Part shown: positions 1-11,400 of the stretch, in pieces | How the letters are laid out: each line of letters opens with the position of its first letter | How positions within the stretch are numbered: position 1 is the stretch's first letter | NCBI GenBank assembly: GCA_014218235.1 | Contig: CM024760.1 | Span: 139,825,245-139,889,244 of the forward strand | DNA length: 64,000 nucleotides | Direction: 5' to 3' | DNA from: Colocasia esculenta | Taxonomy: Eukaryota; Streptophyta; Magnoliopsida; Alismatales; Araceae | Notes under the pieces: model-generated | Told to the model about the DNA's origin: nothing | The model's database searches: none | What the model saw: the letters and a program-made list of their open reading frames with translations, nothing else | Made by a program: the position numbers and the translations under genes

Positions 1-2301
1 TGTCATATAGATAGTCGAGATAGATAGCACTTGAGTGTAATGCCAAACACTCTGATCATTTAACTCCCATGGGCACTAGCACTTTCGGGCGCACATCCCA
101 GGACCAGATCGGGCCCTTTATATATTGCCAGGCATTGGTTATATTGTTTATCTTTAGACAATCAGTCAATGGCCAGTATAGAGTACCAAGAAATAGATAA
201 GAGCACAAGATGAATAGATGAGCTAGTAGAGTGAACGTGAATAGGTGAGCGAGTAGAGTATAGATGAGAGCTAGTGGACATTGCACGTAATACGTCGAGT
301 AATCAGGCGATAGTAACAGTTGCAGAACACACGCACTTGGTGTTGGCAGTCAGGAGGAACTCACGACCCTACCACTGGCCTTGTTATGCACAGGTCCAGA
401 GGTCCGGCGTGATTTAAGACGAGAGTGAATCTCTAATAGCCGTTTAGATCATATAGATCCCTAAAGGGTATCATAGGTATTAGGGTACAACCGGCTCGTC
501 GACCATGTGGGAATCCATGATCAGAGGAGACTTACGGAGGCCTTGTGCAAGAGTTCACTAGTCCGGCGAAAGGAATATCCGACGGAGAGTTCACCATAAG
601 CCAAGTAAAGTGTGTATATAAAACATGTGCTCGACGTTCTAGAGGAATTCTAGAACAGTGGAGCGTCAGTATCGGTATATAAGCAACGCGAGAAACAAAT
701 ACAAGTCCTTTAAAATAGGGCAATTAATATTCTTTATTTCAATACATTACCAGATACATGATGAGATATTTTATGCAAGATTTCAGCCACAATTGGATGG
801 TTCACGTGTGTGCAAGTGCAAGAGAAATCATAGATAGAAATAAGTCGTGAAATATGTATTTTTAAAACATTCAATATAGTACCATTTTTAAGTAGGGTTT
901 TTACTGGGGGTATAACGGTAAGAAGGCGTAAGGATTATTTAGAAAGCGACAAAAATATTTTTCATGGGTTTTTCTGCAAAACTCTGAGAAGGCGACATAG
1001 GCCTGTAAGGAATGCGACAGGGTCAGGGCAGAATGCGACAGGGCCTAAAAAGGGTCGCGACATGGCTTGCAGATCGAGTTCTGAGAATGCGACGGCTCAC
1101 CTGTCGCCTTCTTGGTCGCGACAGGGAGGCTGTCGCAATCAGGCCCCAGAAAGCGACATGTCGAGGTGTCGCCTTCTGGTTGTCTGCGCCTGACTCTGAC
1201 AGGAGTCAGACCAGACATTGGATTGCGGACCAGGGATTTCAATTTTTGATAGAGGGTTGTTCAGAAATCCATAACTAATTATATACACGATGAAAAATCA
1301 TGAAATCAGGGGCAAATGAAACTAGACATGCGAGAGTACTTCCAGTAAATAGGAATTTGAGAGAGAGCATGGTTTGAATATGGTTTGAGGATGAACAAGA
1401 ACAAGTAACATAGAACATGATACAAGGAGCAAGATCGATTTAATTCGAGTAACATGCTCAACAAAAATTAGGGCTTTTAGGGGCAAAAGATGCCTATCAT
1501 GCATCAGTATTTACTCAAAAAGTTTCATGACAAGGGGACAAGTGGATTCAAAGATATGCATTTAAGAAAAGGGCTCGGGGTCATGAAGTGTACAGAACTT
1601 TGAAAATTCATAAGAAAAGATTTGATCGATGGAAAAACATGAAACTTGGGGGTTTCGTTCTAGAGGGTAGGAAGATCCTACAGAAAAAGTTTCACGGTTT
1701 ATGCTTGTGAGAATGCCTACCTTGACTCGATTTCCTCTTCTAGGGCTAGAACTTGAAGAACGGGGTTGAGAGCTTGAAATGTTCTTCTCCCCACGAAATC
1801 TCCTCCTCCTTGGCCTCTCCTTCTGGTCCAGGAATCCTTTGGCACGAGCTTGGGTCGGCCATGAGGGTTTTAGGAGAGTATTTAAGCTTCTCCTCTTTCT
1901 ATTTCCTAATAGGACTCTAATTCCTCTTTAATTCCGAAATTTCCTTACTTCCTCCTTCCTTCCTTGCTTTCCAACTCTATTTAGACTAGGAAGAGATCCA
2001 ATTCGTGCTAACCCATATGGGTAGGTTTAGGAATCCTATTATAACTCAAACTAGCTATTTAATGCATTAAATACCCCTTTTCTATTTAGGTAATAATTTA
2101 GTTACGAATTTAAGGTATTTCCTATTCTCCCTTTGTAAATCATATTTTTGACCCAATAAATTCTAGAAGATCCATTAAGCAAAGCCCATTACTCTTTTCC
2201 ATCTAATGAGTTTTATTTAATGTTCTATTTAAATATCCATTTAGCTAGGTTTTAAATTCTTATTTAAATTTTTATTTTTCGTAAAAATTCAGGTTGCTAC
2301 A
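1..2301 (+). mobile_element. S-family LTR, 3' part (cut by window edge)
   Basis: Base 1 aligns with base 45736 of the complete solo LTR at 45099-48090, and the two run together to the shared end GGTTGCTACA at 2301. No primer-binding site follows, so this is a 3' LTR or a solo LTR rather than a 5' LTR. TATA-like tracts lie near 614-621 and 673-680. I see no coding sequence: the short ORFs are not conserved between the two copies. Divergence is roughly 10% by eye. The superfamily cannot be assigned without an internal region; the 3-kb length suggests Ty3 type. The left target duplication is outside the window. Confidence 0.85.
990..1180. repeat. GCGAC/GTCGC word cluster in S LTR
   Basis: About seven GCGAC and five GTCGC words occur within 190 bases, often as GCGACAGG or TCGCGAC. 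Because both orientations occur, the transcript can fold on itself. The homologous cluster in the other S LTR is at about 46725-46945. The words are scattered, not strictly tandem. Confidence 0.7.
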
Positions 2302-3057
2302 AAAGCTACCTATTTCTATCCTCAAAAGTTCAAACAAAACTTATATGAAATGGGATACAGGCAAAGCAATGATGAACATCCTAAGTAACCGGGGACATGA
2401 TGTCTGTCTTCGTGTAAAAAAGTCCTTTCATATCTCTTCACAATGGTATGATGGTCACTAACACAGAGTAACTGGGGTACGGGCATCACAAATGTCTACC
2501 TTCACGTCAAAAGTGAAAATGATCCTAATTACCACTTTTCCCCACTATAACTTGATAAAAAATTGCACAATACTAGAATAGAGTGTAGCCTCCATGATTT
2601 TAAGTCAAGGGCAATGGGTTGTTTATTGTCAATTGATCATGTAGACATTGCCTTCTTTTCCCAATTGAACATCACCTACTAAGGTACATGATTTTCTTCA
2701 ATGGTATTATTCAAAGGGGTTATTTTAGTTTCATCTATTTTTAAACAGTGTATTCTAAATGCCATAACTTGAGATTCCCTAAGTATTATCTCTTAACCAT
2801 TGTAGAATTTTGATCTGTCTCCATACTAGTGCTTATGACACTTTGTAATAGGTAAAAACATTTTCTCAACCTTAAAATTCAAGGTGCATACTCATTTCAC
2901 ACTCAAATCCTTTTAAAATTCAGTTCTGCGTCAAAACTGCTCAGCAACTGTCGACAGCTGCCTGGCTGGCTATCGACAGTCGCTTTTCTGGGCAGTTCAG
3001 AAGCCCAACCGACGCCTCTTTTGGCCGGAGTTTGTGGGTCCCCTTTCATTCAAACTC
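2302..3057. other. non-coding stretch upstream of NA1 ORF
   Basis: AT-rich sequence with no ORF I can support and no match I noticed elsewhere in the window. Its right end carries two copies of the palindromic word (C/T)GTCGACAG or ATCGACAG at about 2949-2990, the same word that is arrayed in the NA1 LTR at 5041-5281. It is probably the 5' non-coding part of NA1. No LTR start or primer site is visible. Confidence 0.5.
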
Positions 3058-3065
3058 TATTTAAA
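3058..3065 (+). promoter_or_regulatory. TATA-like box before NA1 ORF
   Basis: TATTTAAA lies about 190 bases upstream of the ATG at 3253 and is followed by a C/T-rich leader ('cctccctctctcaaccctag'-like), a common look for plant 5' UTRs. No LTR border separates it from the ORF, so this may be an internal promoter. Inferred from position only. Confidence 0.45.
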
Positions 3066-3252
3066 CACTTCCAACGGGGGAAACACATCTTTCCATCCTT
3101 TTATCTTCCCCCAAAAGATCTTTCCTCCCTCTCTCAACCCTAGCCTCCTCTATCCTGGGTGCCAGAACCTAGACTCTGGTTCTTCCTATCTCTTCTTCCT
3201 CTGGTCCTTCTACTCTTCAAGGATCTTCTCTACCTCGTTCATCTCCTTCTCC

Positions 3253-4518
3253 ATGGATCCCAAGGGCAAACGCCTCATCTCTCGTCGGCGTCCCCTCTCA
3301 CCCGAAGTCAGCGAAGGTTCCGGGCTCCTGCAGAGCGCCGAAGCAAGCACCGGGACAACCGTCTGCTGGTGAACATCGTCCCTCCCAATCTGCAAACCTC
3401 TAAGGTCCGGGGCTCCTTCACCAAGTTTGTTCAGCCACGGTATGTGGACTTTAAGTCCCTGGAGAACATGTTCCCAGGCCTCCAACCCCTGTTTGGCCTC
3501 CAACCCCTGTTTGACACCCAGGGTTGGACGATTTTTTTGTACTCCCACAAGCGATACTCTCCAGTCGCTGTGATGGAGTTCTATAACAACCTATAGTTGA
3601 TGGTTGAGGGTGTAAGCTGTACACCATGGTAAAGGGAACTACTTTTTAGATAACCCCAAATCTCTTTAGTCGTGCTTTTCAGATTCCTAACTCCGGGGCA
3701 AACATCCTTGTCAATCCTCCTTCTGCCTCTGAGTACTACACCCTCATAACCCACCAGCTTTATCATCCCAGCATGGATCATATGAAGCTTTATGCCAATT
3801 CCTTCCCTCCCCTGAACCGTCTCATTCATCACATCTTCACTACTCTTTGGTTCCCAAAGATGGAAGCAGGAACTTGTCACGACAGTCCATAAGTCCCTCT
3901 TCTATTTTTTTTCTTAAAACTAAGCAAATCACCTTCCTCTACTCATGGTTGACCTCATTAACAATGCTTTACAATTCTAAGAGGTCTATGCCATATGCCT
4001 GCCCTATAACATCCCTCCTATCCTTCATTGGAATTCCCATCTTTGACTCTGAATGCAAAACTCTCAAGTCCCGTAGTTCCTTTGATCTCACTGCGGTACA
4101 TAGAATGAGTTACAAGCTTGTGGATGGGAGAGTCATAAGGACTCTCAAGGGTCAGGTGCAAGGTGCTGAAGTAGAATTCGATGATGGTGATGATGAAGAC
4201 TCCCAAGCAGAGCCAATGGATGCTCAGGGAGGTGATGAAGATGTTCCTAAAGAGCAAGCTCCACAGGATCCAGCACCATCACTTCGGGACTTCCTAGCTG
4301 GTCAAATGACCCAAATGCAGCAACAAATAACTTCTGGATTTGATCAGCTAAATGCCCATTTTGATGAGCTGAATGTGCAAGTGAACACCAGGATGGATGC
4401 ACTTGCTGACTCCCACGTGCAAATTCAGCATCGCTCACCCCGCTCTCTACTGAGTTTCACGAGTTCCATCATCCCACTGCTCCTGGGAATGAAGATGTTT
4501 AGCGAGTCTAGGATTTAG
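3253..4518 (+). pseudogene. NA1: putative plant transposon protein-like ORF, broken
   Basis: The chosen ATG opens MDPKGKRLISRRRPLSP, a basic start typical of the 'putative plant transposon protein' ORFs of non-autonomous LTR elements. Reading continues only by changing frame: the segment with FVQPRYVDFKSLENMFP and GWTIFLYSHKRY...EFYNNL (about 3420-3593), then ITPNLFSRAFQIPNSGANI (about 3650-3720), then PFKMEAGTCHDSP-type sequence with a stop at about 3890, then 3900-4518 open. The C-terminus is acidic (DDGDDEDSQAEP) and ends in a heptad-like segment (QMTQMQQQITSGFDQLNAHF, about 4300-4420) that may form a coiled coil. Function is unknown; it probably has a gag-like or accessory role. At least two frameshifts and two stops make it inactive. 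The family call rests on remembered pattern, not a search. Confidence 0.65.
3478..3513 (+). repeat. 18-bp tandem duplication inside NA1 ORF
   Basis: The unit ggcctccaacccctgttt occurs twice back to back and duplicates the peptide GLQPLF in frame. This looks like a replication-slippage event after the ORF lost constraint. Confidence 0.9.
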
Positions 4519-4793
4519 TTGGGTCCTATGGTTTTTTTTTTTTTTTCACTAGGCTTGGGTCTTGAGTCAGTAAGTTGTGTCAGTCATGTAATTTCCCTTC
4601 TTTTGCTTTTATTTATTCATGTACTGGATGTCCTTTTGTACTTGTGTATGCTTATTGCTCAATAAATGAAACCATAGTTTCTTGCTTTATTCTTGTCCAT
4701 GTGTGCATGAAATGTCTTTTTGGATGTTGTCAAAAGGGAGAGAAACATCAATTGTTACTCTGTTAATTTTGTCATCATCAAAAAGGGAGAGAA
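4519..4793 (+). promoter_or_regulatory. NA1 3' non-coding region with two polypurine tracts
   Basis: A T-run at about 4531-4545 follows the ORF. Two similar purine tracts occur: one near 4730-4744 (TCAAAAGGGAGAGAAACATC) and one directly before the LTR, ending at 4793 (TCAAAAAGGGAGAGAA). The second is placed to prime plus-strand synthesis. An upstream extra tract is also seen in NA2 and NA3, and multiple tracts are reported for Sireviruses. Confidence 0.75.
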
Positions 4794-5040
4794 TGTCGGG
4801 TTATGACATGTGCTTAAATGTTTTGATGATGAGTAACATAATTGATGTTGTGTGAATGGTTGAAACATGATGACAATGACCAAGACATGAAAGATACAAT
4901 CATGTGATAACATGTTTTTATTGATCACCTATGCATTCATTGTATCTCACTTAGAATGTTTCTCAATGTAGGTGTGATCGCATACAAGCCAAGCAACAAG
5001 ATCCAAGTGAAAAAGAAACAAGAAATAAACTTCATGTGAC

Positions 5041-5281
5041 CTGTCGACACCAGGAATGTACCTGTCGACAATAGACCTGTCCAGAACATACAGATACTAC
5101 TGGAAGCTCAATTGGAGCAGTAGCTGTCGACAGATGCAATGTAATTGTCGACAGATACATGCTGCCTGTCGACAGCCAAAAATCGCCTGTCGACAGCTAA
5201 GGACTTCCAGCAACACCATGGTTCTAGAAAGCAGAAGCCTGTAGTAGCTATCGACAGTTGTGATGTATCTGTCGACAGCTG
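5041..5281. repeat. CTGTCGACAG palindromic word array
   Basis: Eight copies of a TCGACA core, seven as GTCGAC and one as ATCGAC, spaced 20-80 bases apart. Several are perfect 10-bp palindromes CTGTCGACAG. The array ends about 85 bases upstream of the TATA box of the same LTR. The same word occurs at 2949-2990. Confidence 0.9.
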
Positions 5282-5365
5282 AAGTTTAAGTCAGATCTGA
5301 TGGTCAGGATATGATCTATATTTGGGTGATCCCCTTAAGCACAACTCTCCATGTTTGGATACCCA

Positions 5366-5373
5366 TATATATA
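5366..5373 (+). promoter_or_regulatory. TATA box of NA1 LTR
   Basis: TATATATA in the context CCCATATATATAGATC. It sits downstream of the palindrome array, as in the other Sirevirus-like LTRs here. Confidence 0.6.
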
Positions 5374-5799
5374 GATCATATGAAGGTATTTTCGCAGAAA
5401 GAAGCCACCATACCAAAACCCTAAGAAAAACCCAAGAGAAAGCTTCTCCCTGTTGCTCTGCTTCAACCCTCCATCCTATTCGTGGAAGATCCATCTCACG
5501 AGCGGAGTTGAAGTCGGTTCATCATGGTTCAAGCTTCTCCACCATCTGATAATCATTAAGACGAAGCTTGAAGTTTCTCTGGACGACCACTACGAAGAGT
5601 TCTACATCATGATTTGTTTCTACATCTCTAAACTCTTCTTTTCTTTCCACCCTTCACTAATTTGTGTGTGTGGTAGTGGTTCAAGCATTCCTTGTGCTTG
5701 ATCCACGTGTGGATTGTTGTTCTGGTTTGTGTTTGCATCAGACAAGGTGTGTGTGTGTGTTGTAGAGTTGAACTCGCTCATAAGCAATCGTTCTGCGTG

Positions 5800-5860
5800 T
5801 GTGTGTGGACGGTGGACGTAGGATACACAAGTTTGTTACTCCGAACCACCTTAAATCTTC
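5800..5860 (+). other. GGACGTAGG...CCGAACCAC module in NA1 LTR
   Basis: GGTGG (5811-5815) can pair with CCACC (5846-5850), closing a loop with GACGTAGG and CCGAA at its base. The same layout is seen in NA2, NA3, SIR4 and SIR5 LTRs. The inner hairpin is weak in this copy. Confidence 0.55.
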
Positions 5861-6112
5861 GTGTCCTGTGGTTTGAACGTTTCACGATAGATGTTTGGTA
5901 GGCACGTTGATTACTCACACGCTAGATAGGTTGTTGTTTCGTTCTACTAACAATAAGCACACACTCATAGTTCAAATTCTTTACATATTTGTTTAAGTTT
6001 TTGATAAGTCAGTGTTGAATCGAAAAGAAGGTCATAGTGCTTTTAATTGGTAGTAATCTATTCAACCCCCATTCTAGATTACTGTCTTAGATAGTTCCAC
6101 ATATCTTTCACA

Positions 6113-6617
6113 TTTTTCTTAGCCAAAGCTCTCAAGCCAAAGATATTTGTGCAGTCAGATCTGAGCTTCATGGTATCAGAAATGATTTGGGCGGTTTTAA
6201 AGAACATGGTGAGTGATCTCACACAATTTGTGAGACATCACCTACTTTCCTTTACTGCTGCACCCTCTTCAGCTCAAGCCCCTCCTGTCCCTCCTGTTAT
6301 GTCTGAACCGGGGCCTTCATGGCCATCTGAATCAATACCTGAAGATGTTGCAGAGCCATCTGAATCAGTACAAGAATAGTCAGACCTGGCAGACCAATCA
6401 GTGCCAGTAGAACCAGTTGCTGGGCCATCAGGGCCATCTGAGCAAGGAGAAGCAGTTATCAGGCCATCAAGGCCTTCTGAGCAAGAAGAAGAAGCAGTGG
6501 TTGGGCCATTCGGGCCTTCTGAGCAAGTAGAGGAGGCTGCTGTGCCACTAGGGCCATCTGATCCTATGGGGGACTCTAGGCCTTCTGATCCTCCTCTAGT
6601 CCTACAGACTCCAGCAC
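6113..6617 (+). pseudogene. NA2 ORF, left part (interrupted by LTR La)
   Basis: Reads LAKALKPKIFVQSDLSFMVS then a long Pro/Ser/Glu-rich tract with repeated GPSEQ and PSGPSE motifs. An in-frame stop lies near 6377. Removing LTR La and one copy of its target duplication joins this frame directly to 9522 (PLVLQTPA, then PSSPIASF), which shows that both pieces are one former ORF. The N-terminal part is not seen. It is probably a gag-like or accessory protein of a non-autonomous element. Low-complexity composition prevents a functional call. Confidence 0.6.
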
Positions 6618-7021
6618 TGTAGTACCCTAGAATTTCCTTGAAATTATTTTGTACAATGTGTGTTTATTTCTGCATAATTTGAATGCTGTTGTGTGTAAGA
6701 ACTAGGTGTCAAGATCGTTTGACGTTAAGGCTTGTAAGCGGCAATATCGTATGCCGTTTATATGGTGTTAACGACGATAGGTACTGATGTTTAATATTTT
6801 TTCTGAATTATTTAATTATGGGGCAAGACTATAAACGCCATCACGAGGAGTTATATTTGGGGTAGACGACAACCTATGTTGACGTTAAACTGACTTGCCT
6901 GTTTTTGAGCTTTCCGTTCCGGATTAAGAGATCGGCTGTTTCGGAAAGGTTTTAATGAGCTGATCCGATGCGTTTAGATCCGAGGGTCAGGATTAGGCTT
7001 GGTCTTTGCTTGAGAGGTCTT

Positions 7022-7027
7022 TATAAG
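7022..7027 (+). promoter_or_regulatory. TATA-like site of La
   Basis: TATAAG, followed by a purine-rich leader. Its position corresponds to the TATAAAA at 43831 in LGAG. Weak by sequence alone. Confidence 0.4.
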
Positions 7028-7449
7028 ACCAGATCTCGCAGGAAGAAAGGGGGTTTTTGCTTTGGTTCTGGAGGAGAGAAAGAGGGCCGAGGAAGGGATT
7101 TGCAAAGCGATCTGGTGCTTGTTCGTGCGGTTCGAGGGCTTCTCACCGAGGAGATACATAGGACTTCGTGCCCAAAAGCTCATCCGGGCGGAGAACTTCA
7201 TCGGAGGAGGTTTCGGAGTGCTTGAAGACAAGGAAAGAACTATCTCCCTGGCGAGACGGGCTTCTTCGAGCTCGGATTCGACACTCCATTAGGAGGGATT
7301 GAGGCAAGTTACATGGGGGATTAGTTTAGGATATGATATATAACGTATTTAACAATTTTCTGTATTTTTAAAGCATGAAAACAACCTACGGGAAGGGTTA
7401 GAACGCCGTTATTTCATGCAGGTTTTCTGTGTTTTCTGCGTCGTAGAAC

Positions 7450-7680
7450 TAGACGTCCAGGGGTATTGCCGTCTATATAAAGTAAACGGCAATATCGACT
7501 GCCGTTTAGTTCATCTGAAATATATATGTATTTTTCTGTCCTTACTATATGTAACGGCGCTATGTGCCGCCGTCTGTTTGTGTTAATGGCGCTATGTGCC
7601 GCCGTCTATAATACTTAACGACAACGTTTGTGGACGTCGACCATAGTAAACGTCGTATGATGGACGTCATGATTATCATA
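7450..7680 (+). other. ACGGC/GCCGT inverted-word region of La
   Basis: Words such as TATTGCCGT and ACGGCAATA pair around a short spacer near 7458-7490, and two copies of GGCGCTATGTGCCGCCGTCT occur at about 7556 and 7593. Further words are ACGTC/GACGT. Corresponding hairpins lie at 13304-13400 in Lb and 44245-44330 in LGAG. I see no coding function. Confidence 0.6.
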
Positions 7681-8460
7681 ATCATGTATCCCTGAAATCT
7701 GAGTGAACTTGTTAAATGTATAATTTATGAATGTATGCGTTTCAGCCATGAAATATTTGAGCATGTGGTTGTTATATTATGGACTGTCTATTGCTATAAT
7801 GTACAGGTTACATATATGTATTAATGAACTTGCATAATTACATGACAACGATCAATGTTAAGTTAGTAAAAGATAAAGTATAATGATTTAAAAGAAAGCA
7901 TGTTGATTGATGTTTAGATTACTGCAATAGATATGATATGTCAGTAATCTCTATTCCATGTGAAATTGTGAGCTTTTCTCAATATTAAAATCATGTTAGT
8001 TAGTTGATTTAATAGAGTTAATTTCATGAAAAATAGTTGCAGAAATCAGCAAATTATGAAATTTGGCATGTGTATTGTAATTACTGATTTCGAATTTCTG
8101 TTAAAATTTCAGAATTTTCAGACATGGTACATTCTGTTATGAATTTCTGAAACATATATTACACATAGAATTGAATAAAAAATGCAAGAATGAATATTAG
8201 TATCATGATAGAAATCTGTTGTACAGTAAATAGGATTTCAGAACTGAAGGTGTTGTACTTTGAATATAGCATGACATATGTTAATAGTATGAAATGAAAT
8301 GTCACTATCTATTATACATGTTAGTGTATGCATTATAACAATGATGCCATCAAGACATTGCTATCTTAGAGATTCCTACAAGGAACTGCACCGTAGATGC
8401 CTCTATGGTAATGGTTCACCTACATGTAAAGAAATGAATCCGTGGGCAACGGATTGAAAT

Positions 8461-8552
8461 CCTGGAGGTAGACTTGTTCTACTAGTCAAGTGGGAAGGAC
8501 TTTCCCCGTTTTGCGCAAATACTATGACTTCATCACCGCATGCCTAGGTGAT
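8461..8552 (+). other. three-hairpin module of L-family LTR (La copy)
   Basis: Hairpin 1 pairs GTAGA (8468-8472) with TCTAC (8478-8482). Hairpin 2 pairs GGGAA (8492-8496) with TTCCC (8502-8506). Hairpin 3 pairs ATCACC (8532-8537) with GGTGAT (8547-8552) around GCATGCCTA. Between 2 and 3 is the conserved TTGCGCA. The same module in other LTRs has different but still paired stems. Confidence 0.75.
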
Positions 8553-8619
8553 AAGTGAATGTTAAAAGACTACTGATCTCTAATTTAGTGTGGGCTATGT
8601 CTTGGCAACTATATGGAAA

Positions 8620-8770
8620 ATGACTACATGCTACAAGTTACATATTTACATGCTACATGTTACATGCTACAAGTTACATATCTACATGCTACATGTTACA
8701 TGCTACAAGTACATGTCTACCTGTTCTACATGCTACATACTACATGTTATATGCTTACATTCCTACATGT
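8620..8770. repeat. TACATGCTACA-type imperfect tandem repeat
   Basis: Roughly 150 bases of ACATGCTACAAGTTACAT-like units inside La. It gives open reading frames of Leu/His/Tyr-rich peptide that are composition artefacts. Confidence 0.85.
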
Positions 8771-9521
8771 GAACTTGTTCAAAGGATTTCTTGTTACATG
8801 TCAATGTTTAATATTACTACATGAAAATGTTGTGTAAAAGAATAGTGCATGCATAAATGAAAAATTGATACATGAGAATTGTTGTAGGTCACATAACATC
8901 GAATAGATTCCATGAATAAGTAATTCTATGCTATATGTGAAACATGTTTTATTTCCTTAATAGTTAGAATCACTATGAAATGAATGATTGCCAATGGACT
9001 TAGAACTATCGTAAGAAAAGTATATGATATCAATGAATGGAATGCTAATGTACTACCATGTTTTAAAACTAATATACTGTTAATATCTTGAACTGTCTTT
9101 CATGTGATTTGCTGGGTCTTGTAGACTCATACTTGCCTAACATTTCAGGAGAGCCAGAGGATACAGAGGAGTTAGTGCAAACTGACTCAGAGCGTGAGGA
9201 CGTGGAGACTTAGCTTGGCATAGAGAGATTTAGAGTGAATCTCTGTATGTGAGGATCTTATGTAATTTCTTATGAAGCTGAACTTTGAAATGTAATAAAC
9301 TTTGGACTATTGCTACCCTTTTTATGCATTAGATTGCTTTGAATAAATGCTGATTGCAAGTGTTTAATTCCATATTCGGTCATTTATCATTGGAATTGAA
9401 TAGTTATGTGTGATATTTCAACCTGTATTGTAATTGTTGGATTCGTCACTGTAATACCTCTATTAGATCCAATGTGAGTTGGTGTAAACTGTACTGGGTC
9501 TAAGAGGGGCGTTACAAGCAC

Positions 9522-11031
9522 CTTCCTCCCCTATTGCTTCCTTCACTGGCCCACATGCTTCTAAACCATCCAAGAAACCTCTTCCCAAAATGTTTCTTCT
9601 CCTACTCCCTTCTTTGCTGAACCCTCCACATCACCTATTCCTCCTCCCTCTTCTGAGGCACCTCCAGCCTCTTCCTCTGGTCCCTCATCTTTTGGTCCAT
9701 CCTCTGCTGGACCATCTACTCAACCTCCTCCCACTTCATCTTTTTCCTCTCTTCACCCTCCTACTCCACCATCTTTCATCACTCACATTCCTGAGGGTGC
9801 TAGCACCACTGGCCTTACTGTCACCCATATCAAAGATGAATTTGAAGAGGCCATTATTCAAACCGTTCTATTTGTTTCTTCTCATATCCATAGGACTGAT
9901 TCTCATCCTTCTCCCAGTCCTACCTCCAAGAAAAGGAAACTCTCTAAAGAGCTTGTATCCCCCACTTCTCAAGCTCTATTTCCTCCTTTGTGGTACTCTC
10001 TCTTAGTAGTCCATAGAAGAAAATCCCTCTATACTAAAAATCTTCAAAAATGCACATTTGCTGAAATTTTTGGCCTCCCCTATCTCAATCTAACAGAATA
10101 TCTCACTCTCATTCTTCCTGTTTCTCCAGTGCCCAAGCCTGAACAATCTAAAATCCTTTCTTCGGCTGAGTCCAAGACTGAGGATCAGTGGGCCAGGTCC
10201 AATAAAGCTCTCTACAGAAAGTTTGAGATTTCAAGGGATCGCAGATTCCCTCCTTCAGATCATACTCTTACCCTGTCAGAGTGGTTTGTCAGTCAGCATA
10301 CTTCTTCTTGGGGTCCCTTTATTCAAAAGGAAATCAAGATGATCAGGCAATTTTAGATGTACAATGATTACTGCCATGTCAATGGCCTTCCTGAAGTACA
10401 GCTTACTCAATTCCTGTCTGTAATTAATGATCTCAAGACTGAACACCCACTCAATGTACCCCTTCAGGTAAACTTTGCCACCATGAGATGCCTGAATTCA
10501 AGCTACTCCCCCAGTTCCATTTTCTACTCATGGACTCTAATGTTGGTCCTATTATATTTGAGAGGTTTGCTAAAGTTAAAGGTAGAATTTGTTCAACAAG
10601 GGATCTCCTTAGCATTCCATCAGTTTTTGTTCAGAGAATATCACAGGGGATTCATTAAATCATCAGTTTTAGCTCCTTTGCTGGTAGAGTCTGAAAGGTT
10701 TTTTCCCACTGATTGGAGAAAAGCATATCATCAGGCTACTCTCCAGTTGGATCAGCTCAATTCCTCTCTAATCAAATCAAATCAACCCACCTTGTCTCCT
10801 GAGCAGTTCATGGATCTCAACTCCGTTAATCTGGTGTCAGATCCCTACTCCATCTGGGTTGAAAGATTCAAGGTATTTAAAGCTTTGAAGAAGGAACTGC
10901 TAACTCACAATCTGCATTATCCTATCTCTATAGATAAGTTCCTTCAACATGCTAGCTTTGGTACTGTTGGGTTCTACAGACTGTCTCTCAGTGCTTCCAA
11001 ATACAACAAGTTTATTGAAGATCAGAGATAG
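9522..11031 (+). pseudogene. NA2 ORF, right part: Pro/Ser-rich linker plus conserved C-terminal domain
   Basis: After a frameshift near 9588 one frame stays open to 11031 except for a single TAG at 10354-10356. Its first about 130 codons are Pro/Ser-rich (PPPSSEAPPASSSGPSS), followed by an FEEAIIQTVLFVSSHIHRTD segment and a basic KKRKLSKEL patch. The rest is globular-looking, with DQWARSNKALYRKFEISRDR and, after the stop, ESERFFPTDWRKAYHQ and WVERFKVFKALKKEL. The reverse-strand ORF at 55232-55993 in NA3 carries matching blocks (ESERL..., KWTERYNIYYKAK). No zinc knuckle, protease, RT or integrase motif is visible, so function is unknown. Confidence 0.6.
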
Positions 11032-11400
11032 GCACACATTAAGAGACTCGGTCTAGAGATGGGACCTTCATATAACATTATCTAGGGTGTTTTTAAAAAT
11101 CTTTTTGAAGAGCAGGAAGTCCAAGCTTGGCCAATTATCACTCGCCTTGCTTCTCTTCTGTCTCCTGCCTTCTACATCTCTGACCCTCACTAATGAATAC
11201 AATTTGCTCTTTTGGCTCCCATTTCTCTTTGTCTCCTCCTTTTGTCACTCCCATCCTCTTCTAATTTACTCATTTTTGCTTAATGACAAAAAGGGGGAGA
11301 AAACACTCTGAAATACATACTGTAGAAATTTCCAACAAATTTATTGCGGTCTTTCATATATATACTTTAAATATTTTGTCATCACCAAAAAGGGGGAGAT
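11032..11400 (+). promoter_or_regulatory. NA2 3' non-coding region with two polypurine tracts
   Basis: The first tract is near 11285-11302 (GACAAAAAGGGGGAGAAAAC) and the second at 11384-11400 (CACCAAAAAGGGGGAGAT), directly before the LTR start. The duplicated tract matches NA1 and NA3. The short ORF at 11087-11311 in this stretch has no recognisable domain. Confidence 0.75.

Larger units (their letters stand above)
4794..6112 (+). mobile_element. NA1 3' LTR, Sirevirus-like
   Basis: Starts TGTCGGGTTATGACATGTGC immediately after the polypurine tract. The end is set at TTTCACA after the characteristic 'attcaacccccattctag' tail, so the right border is approximate (6102 also possible). Inside are a palindromic word array (5041-5281), a TATA box (5366), a (GT)n-rich R/U5 part and the GGACGTAGG...CCGAACCAC module near 5811-5850. 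The next bases (6113 on) belong to the NA2 ORF, so NA1 seems inserted in NA2. Confidence 0.75.
6618..9516 (+). mobile_element. La: solo LTR, L family
   Basis: A 2899-bp LTR, TGTAGTACCCTAGAATTT to GGGGCGTTACA, with perfect AGCAC target duplications at 6613-6617 and 9517-9521. No internal region is present, so it arose by LTR-LTR recombination. It is related to Lb and to both LTRs of LGAG by its start (TGTnnTRCCCT.GAATTT), by the three-hairpin module at 8461-8552, by the GGGTCTTG...GACTCA site near 9115 and by its end. The element that left it is probably Ty3-type, by analogy with LGAG. Confidence 0.92.

Noticed and set aside
8590..8837. Leu/His/Tyr-rich ORFs
   Set aside because: Translation of an ACATGCTACA-type microsatellite.
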